Assembly (NCBI RefSeq): GCF_033095785.1
Contig: NZ_CP137134.1
Span: forward strand, 1,612,001 to 1,676,000
Source: Nitrosospira sp. Is2
Lineage (GTDB): Bacteria; Pseudomonadota; Gammaproteobacteria; Burkholderiales; Nitrosomonadaceae
Reading direction: 5' to 3'
DNA: 64,000 nucleotides
This document shows, in pieces, positions 44,647 to 53,125 of the stretch. Below the pieces are notes generated by a model. It was not told where the DNA came from. It worked only from the letters and a program-made list of their open reading frames with translations, and did not search any database. Each line of letters begins with the position of its first letter. The first letter of the stretch is position 1. Position numbers and translations under genes: made by a program.

Positions 44647-45972
44647 ATGCCTCTAGGTAACAGGTCACAATATCTTGCTGCCGGAGTGAGCAAGCGGGAA
44701 GCCTGGTCATGGGCAATGTTTGACTTTGCGAATTCCGGCTATACCACAGTTGTAATTACTGCAATTTTTAATGCGTACTTTGTTGGGGTAGTAACGAACA
44801 ATCAGGACTGGGGAACATTCGCATGGACCGCATCGCTCGCGGTTTCGTATGCGTTGATCATTGTGGCCGCACCGCTGGTCGGAGCCTATGCTGACGCCCA
44901 TGCTGCAAAAAAACGGTTGCTGTTGCTGAGCACCGTGGGATGCGTTTCATTTACGGCGCTGCTTTATCTTGTCGGCCCCGGCGATCTCTGGCTGGCAATT
45001 TTGCTGATTGTTCTCACTAATTTTTTTTTCGGTTGCGGCGAAAACCTGATTGCGGCGTTTTTGCCGGAACTGGCACAGAGCAGGGCGCTCGGAAAAGTAT
45101 CGGGCTGGGGTTGGAGCCTCGGCTATATCGGCGGACTCGTCAGCCTGGGCGCATCACTGGCGTATGTCACATGGGCCCAGGAAAGGGGAATGCGGGCCGA
45201 TCAATTCGTGCCCGTAACAATGCTTATAACGGCAGGGATTTTTGCGGTAGCGTGTATTCCCACGTTTCTTTTTCTAAAAGAACGAGCCGTACCTCAACCG
45301 CATCTTTTGGCACAGAGCGCAGGGCGTGAAGCACTGGCACGGCTCAGGGGTACGCTTCATCAGGTTCGTGAGTTTCGTGACCTGTTGCGTTTTCTTGCCT
45401 GTCTTGTGTTCTATCAGGCAGGAGTACAGACCGTCATCACGCTGGCGGCAATATACGCGCAACAGGTAATGCATTTCGATACGGCTGACACAATGTTTCT
45501 TGTTCTGGTAGTCAATGTCACCGCGTCAGCCGGGGCGTTTGCCTTCGGCAGCTTCCAGGACAGAATAGGTCATATTCCGACGATTGCGCTGACCCTTTTC
45601 GGATGGCTTCTTATGGTATTGCTCGCCTGGTCGGCAGAAAGCCGATCGATGTTCTGGCTGGCGGCAAACGTTGCCGGAGTGTGTCTTGGCGCTTCGCAGT
45701 CTGCCGGACGCGCCTTGGTTGGTTATTTCAGTCCGAGCGCGAGGCGGGCGGAATTTTTCGGATTATGGGGGCTGGCGGTCAAGCTTTCATCAATAGTGGG
45801 CCCAGTAACTTATGGAGTGGTTAGCTGGATTTCGAACGGCGACCATAGGCTGGCGATGCTGATAACCGGCGTTTATTTTGTTATTGGCTTGGCGATATTG
45901 ATGACGATCGATATAAAAAGGGGGAGGGACGCAGCGCTCGAATCCGACGCAGTACCGGCAAGCGCGGTCTGA
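44647..45972 (+). CDS. Major facilitator permease, UMF1/Atg22-like
   Basis: 441 residues with about 12 transmembrane segments. It opens with the family pattern SWAMFDFANSGYTTVVITAIFNAYFV and contains the MFS loop motif AYADAHAAKKR and a large central loop. Bacterial relatives are uncharacterised, though yeast Atg22 exports amino acids from the vacuole. Substrate unknown. Stands alone, convergent to the amo-side genes. Confidence 0.85.
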   Translation: MPLGNRSQYLAAGVSKREAWSWAMFDFANSGYTTVVITAIFNAYFVGVVTNNQDWGTFAWTASLAVSYALIIVAAPLVGAYADAHAAKKRLLLLSTVGCVSFTALLYLVGPGDLWLAILLIVLTNFFFGCGENLIAAFLPELAQSRALGKVSGWGWSLGYIGGLVSLGASLAYVTWAQERGMRADQFVPVTMLITAGIFAVACIPTFLFLKERAVPQPHLLAQSAGREALARLRGTLHQVREFRDLLRFLACLVFYQAGVQTVITLAAIYAQQVMHFDTADTMFLVLVVNVTASAGAFAFGSFQDRIGHIPTIALTLFGWLLMVLLAWSAESRSMFWLAANVAGVCLGASQSAGRALVGYFSPSARRAEFFGLWGLAVKLSSIVGPVTYGVVSWISNGDHRLAMLITGVYFVIGLAILMTIDIKRGRDAALESDAVPASAV

Positions 45973-46025
45973 TTGGGTTGAACTCCCAACGTGACACGGA
46001 CCCGCGTCGCGGTTGGATTTCCTCT

Positions 46026-46039
46026 TGGCGGATCCGCCA
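46026..46039. other. 14-bp perfect palindrome between convergent genes
   Basis: TGGCGGATCCGCCA lies 54 bases after the transporter stop and 51 bases before the stop of the His-rich gene. It could be part of a bidirectional end signal, but there is no T run. Confidence 0.3.
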
Positions 46040-46089
46040 GCGCGCGGCTCTCGCCTGTTTTATCCTTCGCTACCTCCCTCTAGCTGGGG

Positions 46090-46578
46090 CTAATGATGCA
46101 TCTGATGATGGTCGTGTCCGCTATGGTTCCCTGCCCGTTTCTTATCCTGTGGTTTTTTGGCAGCTTTCGCCTTGGGTTTTAGCGGTGTAAAACGGGCGGA
46201 TTGCGCCTCCTGATCCGGCAGCTTGATAAATGTGATGATGATCGTTTCGGGAGTAACTGTGAAGTCTCCCGTCCCCTTTAGCATGTTACCGCCCGCCGGC
46301 TCCAGCTTAATCGAGCTTTTTGGCTTGCCCTTGCCTACTTGAATGCTTGCCTTCCCCACCCCTCCCTCGCTACTAATCTTCTTATCACTATGATCTGCTA
46401 CGTATAGCACGATCTCGTTGTCCTTCGTCACAAGTTCCAGGTGATAAGGTCCGGCCATGCGCATCTGTCCTCCATTGGGAGCAGCGATAGAGTCGAAATA
46501 TTCCTCGGTATGCGCAGCGGCGGGCAGTGATACGGCCAGCGTAGCAGTGATAAAGACGATGGCCAGCGATTTACTCAT
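46090..46578 (-). CDS. Exported protein with His-rich C-terminus, beside copD
   Basis: 162 residues from the ATG at 46578, preceded by AGGAG; the frame is open 39 codons more but that part overlaps the copD end. A signal peptide (ATLAVSLPAAAHTEE) leads to a mature N-terminus beginning with His after AAA, followed by a beta-rich domain and a Lys-rich tail ending HSGHDHHQMHH. The tail is a plausible copper or other metal-binding segment. It is 113 bases after copD on the same strand, suggesting a copper-related role with the amo/cop cluster. The family is not recognised. Confidence 0.7.
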   Translation of the reverse strand: MSKSLAIVFITATLAVSLPAAAHTEEYFDSIAAPNGGQMRMAGPYHLELVTKDNEIVLYVADHSDKKISSEGGVGKASIQVGKGKPKSSIKLEPAGGNMLKGTGDFTVTPETIIITFIKLPDQEAQSARFTPLKPKAKAAKKPQDKKRAGNHSGHDHHQMHH

Positions 46579-46691
46579 TTTTCTTCTCCTAGTGGGACTG
46601 ATTAAAGGGGCGTACGGGGACATGTGGGGCAGGGCCGGTCGGGCGGCTTTGTTACGCTCGTCTGCCCGGCACAGAACCACGCGAAACGCAG

Positions 46692-48806
46692 TCAATGCAC
46701 ATGGTCGCCTGGTGGGGGGAGTATTTCCTTTTCGCGATTGAGTTGTGCGACCTGCTGCATGAGGGACCGGGGATTGCTCCAGCCGGGGCCATCGGCATCG
46801 GCAATCCAGCGTGCGCGCAGATAGCCGAAGCGGTCCACCAGGAACTCCATGTGCTCGGGCAAGGTGCCCGGACCCAGCAGGTCGGGCTTGCTCAGGGTGC
46901 GACGGAACAGGGCATAGCTTTTCACGATCTCGTGGGCGCCTTCGGTCACCACCGGGAAGGGAACCTCCGCCTTGATCTGGGCCAGCTCCTGCGCATCGGG
47001 ATCATCCTCGGGCACGGCCAGGAGCACTGTGTTGGCGCGCCCAAGCTCGGTATGGAGCTGCTGCAGCTGCTCCATACGCTCGCGCGATTGCGGCCACGAG
47101 AACAGCACCAGCAGCACGTTCTTCTGGCCGCGGAAATCCTTTAGTGTGCCGCTTGAGCCATCGTGGGCGACGTAGGAGAAATTGGGCGGGCCCATGGAAG
47201 GCTGGGGCTGCTCGGGCTTGACGCTGGGGCTCATCAGGCGCGCCTGATAGCCGCGCGACATGGCATGCAGGTAATTGACCACATCCCAGCGATCCTCTTC
47301 GGAGAGCTTGTCGGCAAATACCGGCATGCCGGTATCGGGGATGCCGAAGGTGAGCCAGTGGAAGAAGTCGCCTGCGGTATGCTTGGCGGTGTGCGGTTCA
47401 GTGAGCATGTCCACCGGTGGCTTGGCAAAGCTCTTGGCCATGACGCCATCGCCCTTGCCCTGGGAACCATGACAGGCCACGCAGTTCTCGGCGAACAGGG
47501 CCGAGCCGTTGGCAATGGAGATGGTGTCAAACGGCACCGGGGTCTTGCGATAGGTTTCCGGATAGGCGTCGATGGCAAGCGGCGGCAAGCCTACGCCTGC
47601 GGCCAGGGCCAGAAGCAGCGCCGGGATGCCGAAGCGGCGTTTCTTGTCCCATTTTTTGAGATTGCCCAGGGTGAAGATCACGCCGGAGAGCAAGAGCAGC
47701 GCCACACCGCTCCAGACCCGCATCATGACGGCCTGATCGCCCCAGGTGGCGGCGATGGAGAAGCGGAAGGAATAGGGCCAGGTCTGGATGAGGGCGTGCT
47801 TGGCTGGCACGGTGTTGGCCACGATGGTGGCCAGGAGCACAATGCCTAAGGCGAGCACGAATTCGAAGCTGACCCATTTGCGCAGCCTCTGTCCGCCGGC
47901 TTGCGCCAGGTTAGAGTCAGCACGCTGGGACAGCAGCGGCAGCCAGGTGGAGCGGGCGCGCGCGGCAATGATAAGTACGATCACCAGCAGGGCGATCTTG
48001 GCATCGAGCAGCCAGCCGTATGAAGTGGCCACGAGCGCGCCATAGCTGGTGTCGACCATGCGGTCGGTGATGATGACGCCGGTGGCAATCACCGCCAGCA
48101 TGACCGGCAGGGCCATGGCGGAGAAACGCTTCAATGCCTGGGCATCGGCCATGACCGCTTCTTCGCGTGACTGGAACAGGGCATGGATGCGCTGGATGGC
48201 TTCGGTCTGGATGCCCGCGCGCATGGAGGGCTGGCTGCCCGTCGGATTGCCCGGATTGGATGAGGCAGGCTCGGTGCAGGCATAGCACACCACCAGGAAG
48301 GCGGGCAGGGCGCCGAACCAGACGCTGGCCAGGATGATGTGCAGGGCATAGGGCAATATCGATACCACTGACAGTTCTTCGGCCGCGGAATGGCTGGCAA
48401 GGGAGCCGACAGTCAAGGTCAGGGCGGCAGCGGTGGCGCACAGCACGTATTTCCAGCGCGCACGCTCGGAGTAGCGCAAATAGAGGGCGATGGCGGTGAC
48501 GATCAGGGCGCAGATGACCCGCCCTATCCATATCTGTCCCATGCGGGTGTTTTGCAGGAGTGCGAGCCAGACTTGCGGGCGCCAGGCGTTCTCGCTGATG
48601 CCGGTGGCCTGTGCCGTGGTGGTGGCTAAAATGCCCAGCAGCCCGATCAGGAGGATCAAGCAGAGCCAGGGAAGCAGGCGCTCCAGGCGGGTAACCCAGG
48701 GGGAGTGGAAGGTCCCGGCGATTGCCAGAAAGACGCAGCCGCCGACCAGGATCATGTTGGACGCGAGCTGTAACCAGCGCAGGAGCGTCGCGATGACCTC
48801 GATCAT
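46692..48806 (-). CDS. copD: CopD-cytochrome c-thioredoxin-fold fusion protein
   Basis: 704 residues. Residues 1 to about 400 form a CopD/PcoD-type membrane domain with eight or nine helices and conserved His. At about 420-520 is a cytochrome c domain with a haem site CVACH (Cys442, Cys445, His446) and a probable distal Met (TGMPVF). At about 545-690 is a thioredoxin-fold domain of the SCO/peroxiredoxin type, but FSWPQSRERM replaces the usual cysteine site. It overlaps copC by four bases. Probably moves copper and/or electrons for the ammonia monooxygenase. CopD proteins of other bacteria are usually about 300 residues. Confidence 0.85.
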   Translation of the reverse strand: MIEVIATLLRWLQLASNMILVGGCVFLAIAGTFHSPWVTRLERLLPWLCLILLIGLLGILATTTAQATGISENAWRPQVWLALLQNTRMGQIWIGRVICALIVTAIALYLRYSERARWKYVLCATAAALTLTVGSLASHSAAEELSVVSILPYALHIILASVWFGALPAFLVVCYACTEPASSNPGNPTGSQPSMRAGIQTEAIQRIHALFQSREEAVMADAQALKRFSAMALPVMLAVIATGVIITDRMVDTSYGALVATSYGWLLDAKIALLVIVLIIAARARSTWLPLLSQRADSNLAQAGGQRLRKWVSFEFVLALGIVLLATIVANTVPAKHALIQTWPYSFRFSIAATWGDQAVMMRVWSGVALLLLSGVIFTLGNLKKWDKKRRFGIPALLLALAAGVGLPPLAIDAYPETYRKTPVPFDTISIANGSALFAENCVACHGSQGKGDGVMAKSFAKPPVDMLTEPHTAKHTAGDFFHWLTFGIPDTGMPVFADKLSEEDRWDVVNYLHAMSRGYQARLMSPSVKPEQPQPSMGPPNFSYVAHDGSSGTLKDFRGQKNVLLVLFSWPQSRERMEQLQQLHTELGRANTVLLAVPEDDPDAQELAQIKAEVPFPVVTEGAHEIVKSYALFRRTLSKPDLLGPGTLPEHMEFLVDRFGYLRARWIADADGPGWSNPRSLMQQVAQLNREKEILPPPGDHVH

Positions 48807-49213
48807 TTCTCTTGCGCTTTGCTCTTTACTGTGAAGTCGTAGGACGTGTCAACTACGTGGCCGTCCACCGACAGTACCCGGAACTTGACTGTGTATTTGC
48901 CCGGCGCCAGTTCCGGCAATGCCAGAACTATGGCCTTGGGGTCGTCTGCGGCAATCGTGGGCTTGGCATCGGTCACCGCGGCCTTGGCCCCGTCAAGCAC
49001 GGCAAGCGAGGCGTAATCCTTTTCGATTTCTTCGTTAAACCAGAGCCGCACTTGCGCAGGCGGCTGGGAGAGCACGGCGCGGCGCGCCGGCTCGGCCTTG
49101 ACCAACATGGCGTGCGCCAGCACCGGGGCGCTATGCAGGCTCGCTCCCAGCGCCATGATGAGGGCGCTGCCCATCATGAGCCGCTTCAGGACCGGAATCA
49201 TCAATGGTTGCAT
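48803..49213 (-). CDS. copC: Periplasmic copper-binding protein CopC
   Basis: 136 residues from the ATG at 49213, preceded by GAGGAG. The signal peptide ends PVLAHA, so that a His is at or near the mature N-terminus, as in CopC copper sites; a second His lies in VDGHVVDTSY. The compact beta domain (AMLVKAEPARRAVLSQPPAQVRLWFNEEIE) is typical. Overlaps copD. Likely supplies copper to the amo system. Confidence 0.93.
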   Translation of the reverse strand: MQPLMIPVLKRLMMGSALIMALGASLHSAPVLAHAMLVKAEPARRAVLSQPPAQVRLWFNEEIEKDYASLAVLDGAKAAVTDAKPTIAADDPKAIVLALPELAPGKYTVKFRVLSVDGHVVDTSYDFTVKSKAQEK

Positions 49214-49373
49214 TCTTGCTCCTCGTTCTGACCGCCGCGCTCTCGCGGGCAAATGCCCCTGTTGGCGGCGCAGGTATGGTTGTTTGACTGCATTGCTTCA
49301 GTTTGGTTCTAGCACAGCCGCAACCGCCGTCCGGACCCATGGGCCCAGGTTCTGCGAAACGGCTGCGCCAGTG

Positions 49374-49976
49374 TTATGCGGCGCCCATATCGGCCGATTT
49401 GCGCCCGCGCAGGAAGAATACCACGGCGGCGACCACGAGCGCGGCAATGCCGACGATGAGATAGGGCGAGGTGCCCTTGGGTTCGCCTACCGAGAATGGG
49501 AAGCGTGACACATATTCACCCTTTTCACCCACGGTCACGAGGCCCACGAATTTGCCAGGCTGGGCAAACTGGTATTCAAAGTTGATGGAGCCATTGGGGT
49601 AGACCTTGGCCGGAACGTGCAGGATGGTGATGCCCTCCAGGTTTTGCTGTTCTTCCGGTCCAGGCTGGCCGCCGCCGGGGCCGGTGTCGCGAATGATGCG
49701 CACTTCGGTGGGCAGGGGACGCAGCGCTTCTTCGATGTAGTCAAGCGCGACCACGGTGCGCCCGGTAGCCGGAATGTCTTCGCAGAATTCCTTCTCCTGG
49801 GTACTATCCGGCTGGTAACCGGTAAAGTGCATGGTGTAGGGGCCGATGGTAAGTTTGCATACGTCGTCAGCCAGGGAGAGTCCGCCGTGGGCCTGCACCT
49901 GCGCAGCGTATGGAAGGCCGATGACAAGCATCAGGCATACGAAGGCCGGCTTGAGAAATTGTAAGGACATTATCAA
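49374..49976 (-). CDS. amoD: Ammonia monooxygenase cluster protein AmoD
   Basis: 200 residues. Signal peptide (LPYAAQVQAHGG), periplasmic domain with KLTIGPYTMHFTGYQPDSTQ and FCEDIPATGRTVVALDY, and a C-terminal transmembrane helix (YLIVGIAALVVAAVVFFL). Paralogous to AmoE upstream, with the same domain plan. Known as orf5 in Nitrosospira and Nitrosomonas amo clusters; function not settled, and copper-related assembly is proposed because of its distribution with amo/pmo genes. Confidence 0.85.
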   Translation of the reverse strand: MIMSLQFLKPAFVCLMLVIGLPYAAQVQAHGGLSLADDVCKLTIGPYTMHFTGYQPDSTQEKEFCEDIPATGRTVVALDYIEEALRPLPTEVRIIRDTGPGGGQPGPEEQQNLEGITILHVPAKVYPNGSINFEYQFAQPGKFVGLVTVGEKGEYVSRFPFSVGEPKGTSPYLIVGIAALVVAAVVFFLRGRKSADMGAA

Positions 49977-50032
49977 AATCGCCTATAAGAATTGAGGAAT
50001 CGTCTATCTGCTGTCTATCTACTTTTGGTTGC

Positions 50033-50602
50033 CTATGAGCGGCGCTGTGCGCGCCAGCGTTCCACGCGCTTGGATTTCATGAGTTTGTATCCCAGCAGGG
50101 TCAAGAGCAGCAGGCCGATGAGCGGCACGACCGCGGCGCGGAATATGTTGCTGTAATTGACCATCTGCACTCGCAGGGGGTATTGGTAGCGCAAGGGCGG
50201 AAGACCCTCGGCGGTAATGATGACGGTGTAGAGCCCCTGATCGAGGCTCGTCTCTCCCCTGATGACGCCGTCAGGATGGACGCTCGGACGCACGTGGGAG
50301 ACGGTTTCGTCTTCCTCTGCGTTGGTGCCTTTTATCACCCGCATGCCGATGGACATCTCGCGCATCGCAGGATCTATGAGGTCCACTACCAGGGTGGTGT
50401 CTCCAATCTTGGGTATTTCGGTGCAGTATTGGGCGCTGGCGTCAAATTGCGGCTGGTAGGCGCTCAAATGCACCATGTTCTCGCCTATGCGGCGTACGCA
50501 GCTGTCTTCTTCCATCGATTCTCGTCCATGCGCGGCCACGTTGCCGGCATAGAGTGCCGCAATCAGGATGAGCGCGCCTGCCTGTGTCACTTGCCTAACC
50601 AC
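50033..50602 (-). CDS. amoE: Ammonia monooxygenase cluster protein AmoE
   Basis: 189 residues. Signal peptide ending AAHGRE, a periplasmic domain (RIGENMVHLSAYQPQ, YCTEIPKIGDTTLVVDLIDPAMREM) and a C-terminal membrane helix followed by a basic tail. It shares its order of conserved blocks with AmoD and corresponds to orf4 of other amo clusters. Separated from amoB by two RNA hairpins, so it may have its own promoter or depend on read-through. Confidence 0.85.
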   Translation of the reverse strand: MVRQVTQAGALILIAALYAGNVAAHGRESMEEDSCVRRIGENMVHLSAYQPQFDASAQYCTEIPKIGDTTLVVDLIDPAMREMSIGMRVIKGTNAEEDETVSHVRPSVHPDGVIRGETSLDQGLYTVIITAEGLPPLRYQYPLRVQMVNYSNIFRAAVVPLIGLLLLTLLGYKLMKSKRVERWRAQRRS

Positions 50603-50727
50603 GAAAGAATCCTCTCGCTTGCATATTACAACGCTGTTCGCTATCGGCTTTCCGTCCCCGCTATTTTAGCGCCGGAGCGGAGTCATTGCTGTTTCAGTTG
50701 CCGTTTTTATATTTCTTACGCGTTAAA

Positions 50728-50777
50728 AAAACACCGATCCACCTTTCCGTCTGTTGACGGCGGCGGACCGGTGTTTT
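50728..50777 (-). terminator. Intrinsic terminator after amoB
   Basis: On the minus strand the RNA reads AAAACACCGGTCC (50777-50765), a loop with an inner CCGTC/GACGG hairpin, then GGATCGGTGTTTT (50740-50728) and further T residues to 50725. The 13-pair stem has one G-U. Together with the T run this is a strong intrinsic terminator. Confidence 0.85.
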
Positions 50778-50805
50778 GAGGAACCTTTCGTCTACAGGTT
50801 CCTCA
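50777..50805 (-). other. Hairpin directly after the amoB stop codon
   Basis: TGAGGAACC (50777-50785) and GGTTCCTCA (50797-50805) form a perfect nine-pair stem with an 11-base loop, starting seven bases past the amoB stop. It touches the terminator stem. It may protect the 3' end of the amoB transcript. Confidence 0.7.
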
Positions 50806-50812
50806 GGTTTGC

Positions 50813-52063
50813 TTAGAGCTTGGTGAAGACCGGTATGACTGCACCGGCTATGCTGTTGATGTTGCGATCGCCAGCATCGTTCCAGGTCATGAGCAATCCG
50901 CCAAACCGGCTTTCCGGGTCACCCAGGAGCGCCATCAGCCGTTGTACTTCCCACAGCGCATCTTTCGCTTCCATCTTGACTTCGCGTGTCTCGCCCGGTT
51001 GGAGCGGGGCGTCGTTGTCAAACGAGAGTCCGGTGGCAACCAGTTCCTTCGGATAGTTGCGGTCCAGATGCTTCAGGCCCACCTTGTTGATGAAGCGCAC
51101 ACCCGCCGTGGTGAACTCGCCGATGCGATAGGCCGTATCCCCGCTGTTGGTCACAGACATCGTCACCCGCAGTGCACGCCCAGGTACGTCATAGTTGGCG
51201 TGGGTCACTTTGATGGCGATGGGGTTGGGTTTCACCGGCAACGGCTGAACCTTGGACTCACCCGCCTGGATCGGCACGGTGTAGGGATGCTTGGTCTCGG
51301 TGTAACGATACCCGCCCCATACGATGCCAAAGGTCAGGATGAGGATGATCCACGCCATCTTCTTGTCCATGGGATCGAGCAGAAGCTCGTCGCCATAGGC
51401 CAGCAGTACGCGCGAACGCGGCAGGAACATGGGCCGCGCAACGTAGTAGCCGATCCAGAAACAGCCAAGACCCAGCCACAGCAAATGCCAGAAGATGCCG
51501 TTGCTGAAGTTGAAGGTCTCGGTGTCAATGGTCTCGCCCGTCAGCAGTTTGATCGGGTTGGTGAAGTCATCCCAGCTGCCGGTGATGTTCATCCAGGCGG
51601 CAGGGCCTGCAATCGGGCCTGCATCCTTGATGTTGACCATGGCATGCATGTGATGGCGTCCCGGAATCCGCGCTTTGAGTTTGGCTTCAAACGCGTAGTC
51701 GCGGCCGATCTCAAGCGGACCCGAGATCATGGTCGGCTCACCGTTCAACTTGGTGCTAAGCCGTACGAACACCGGGCTGGGGCTGCCTACGTTGAAGAAG
51801 GCGCGTCCAGGTTTGCCAACGGCCCGCGGCCAGTCTTCGGCAAGGTGGAATTTGCCGGTCATGGATGCAAGATCGTTGACCTTGGTGGTCTCAGGCTGCC
51901 ATTTCATGTCGTACCACTGGATGGTACGCATGCGCAGGAATGGCTCCTGCGAGCGTTCACCATGCGCTGCCGCAGGCTGGATGTCGAGCATCAGGCCCAT
52001 GGCCAGCGCGGCTGCGCCGCACAGGCCCAATACGCCCTGTTTGATGAGGTGTTTTGTGTTCAT
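50813..52063 (-). CDS. amoB: Ammonia monooxygenase subunit B
   Basis: 416 residues. Signal peptide ending PAAA; the mature protein would start at His34, one of the copper ligands, with His138 and His140 in the GRHHMHAM stretch as the others. Two periplasmic cupredoxin-like domains are separated by two membrane helices (about 190-215 and 240-258). Part of the AmoA3B3C3 trimer that oxidises ammonia to hydroxylamine. Its ATG directly follows the amoA stop codon, and its GAGGGG ribosome site is inside the end of amoA. Confidence 0.97.
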   Translation of the reverse strand: MNTKHLIKQGVLGLCGAAALAMGLMLDIQPAAAHGERSQEPFLRMRTIQWYDMKWQPETTKVNDLASMTGKFHLAEDWPRAVGKPGRAFFNVGSPSPVFVRLSTKLNGEPTMISGPLEIGRDYAFEAKLKARIPGRHHMHAMVNIKDAGPIAGPAAWMNITGSWDDFTNPIKLLTGETIDTETFNFSNGIFWHLLWLGLGCFWIGYYVARPMFLPRSRVLLAYGDELLLDPMDKKMAWIILILTFGIVWGGYRYTETKHPYTVPIQAGESKVQPLPVKPNPIAIKVTHANYDVPGRALRVTMSVTNSGDTAYRIGEFTTAGVRFINKVGLKHLDRNYPKELVATGLSFDNDAPLQPGETREVKMEAKDALWEVQRLMALLGDPESRFGGLLMTWNDAGDRNINSIAGAVIPVFTKL

Positions 52064-52888
52064 TTATTTGATCCCCTCGGGAAAGCCTTCTTCGCCAAAT
52101 GCGGTGACGTCGTTCTTCATGCTGACGCGGCCACGGGCGCCTTTTACGTAGTAGAAGGCGGTGCAGTAGACTTTGCCAAAATACCACCACACGCAGAACA
52201 TGAGCATGGAGACGAACGCGGAGAAGAATGCGGCAATAACCGTGGTGTGGCCGCCAAACGTTCGCAGCGAGCCTTGTTCGATCAGGCGCACGTACTCAGG
52301 CGTGCCGGTGCGTACATACAGGAAGCCGGTGTAATCGGCTAACGACAGCAGTACGCCTTCAGCCACGAGCGGCAGGTGGGTGGGGCCAAATATCGGCCAG
52401 TTGCCCGGGTAGAACAAAAGACCAAATGCGCCGCCGCCAATCAGGGCTGTCACCATCCAGTTGCGCGTGAGCAGCAAGACGGTGTCCATGACCAGCGCTC
52501 CAGGTATCATGGTGGAGGGGAATACAAAGTTGATGGGGTAGTGTGACCACCAGTAGAAGCCCCAGTAGCGGGTCAGCCATTCGCCAACCAGCAGGCAGAC
52601 GATGCATAGCGTGGCCCCAAAGGGCAGTCTGTAGTTGACCCACAGGTAGTACATGATGGCGGCACAGTAGGTGATGCCCACGATCGGTGTTACCACCGGC
52701 CACCATTGACGATCCTTCCAGTCCAGCCAGAAGTCCCAGTCGCCTGCCAGCAGCATAAAGTGCATGTGGTAGGTTCCAACCAGCAGTATGCATAGAATCG
52801 GGAAATATACCGCGTCTATCATCCTGGACATCTTTACTGCTTCCGGCGGCATCTTGGCCGCCTTTAGTATTTCATCTGTTCTGCTCAT
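52064..52888 (-). CDS. amoA: Ammonia monooxygenase subunit A
   Basis: 274 residues, the length usual for Nitrosospira (Nitrosomonas europaea has 276). Six or seven transmembrane segments with the well-known conserved blocks (WDFWLDWKDRQWWPVVTP, GATLCIVCLLVGEWLTRYWGFYWWSHYPINFV, FGLLFYPGNWPIFGPTHLP). The standard phylogenetic marker for ammonia oxidisers. GGGAGGG precedes the start. It is 237 bases after amoC, with hairpins between. Confidence 0.98.
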   Translation of the reverse strand: MSRTDEILKAAKMPPEAVKMSRMIDAVYFPILCILLVGTYHMHFMLLAGDWDFWLDWKDRQWWPVVTPIVGITYCAAIMYYLWVNYRLPFGATLCIVCLLVGEWLTRYWGFYWWSHYPINFVFPSTMIPGALVMDTVLLLTRNWMVTALIGGGAFGLLFYPGNWPIFGPTHLPLVAEGVLLSLADYTGFLYVRTGTPEYVRLIEQGSLRTFGGHTTVIAAFFSAFVSMLMFCVWWYFGKVYCTAFYYVKGARGRVSMKNDVTAFGEEGFPEGIK

Positions 52889-53015
52889 CGCGCCCTCCCC
52901 TCAAATAATCTATAAATCTTTAAACAGAATGTTGTGCTGCCGTGCTGCTGTCTTGCCTGCGGCCTCTACCCGGGTGCCTTCCCCTTCGTTCGTCTCTGGC
53001 TGCCCGTGCAGCGCT

Positions 53016-53038
53016 GGCACTAGGATCCTGCCAGTGCC
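53016..53038 (-). other. Small hairpin in the amoC-amoA spacer
   Basis: GGCACT (53016-53021) and AGTGCC (53033-53038) flank an inner AGGATCCT palindrome. It lies just beside the larger hairpin at 53051-53097. Confidence 0.5.
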
Positions 53039-53050
53039 TGGCCGCTGTCG

Positions 53051-53097
53051 CTGCGGCCGCTCCTCTCCCGGTGTTCCGGGGCGGGGGGCGGCCGCAG
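53051..53097 (-). other. GC-rich hairpin between amoC and amoA
   Basis: CTGCGGCCGC (53051-53060) pairs perfectly with GCGGCCGCAG (53088-53097); the interior also pairs (CTCTCCCGG with CCGGGGCGGGG). The stem lies 29 bases after the amoC stop with no T run. It may act as a processing or partial termination site that gives amoC a separate, stable transcript. Confidence 0.75.
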
Positions 53098-53125
53098 CAG
53101 GACTTTCAATCAGCCTCTTAACCGA

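Noticed and set aside
50942..52342. 466-codon plus-strand frame antisense to amoB and amoA
   Set aside because: It covers the coding strand of two certain genes and has low-complexity Arg/His/Gly composition; a codon-bias shadow.
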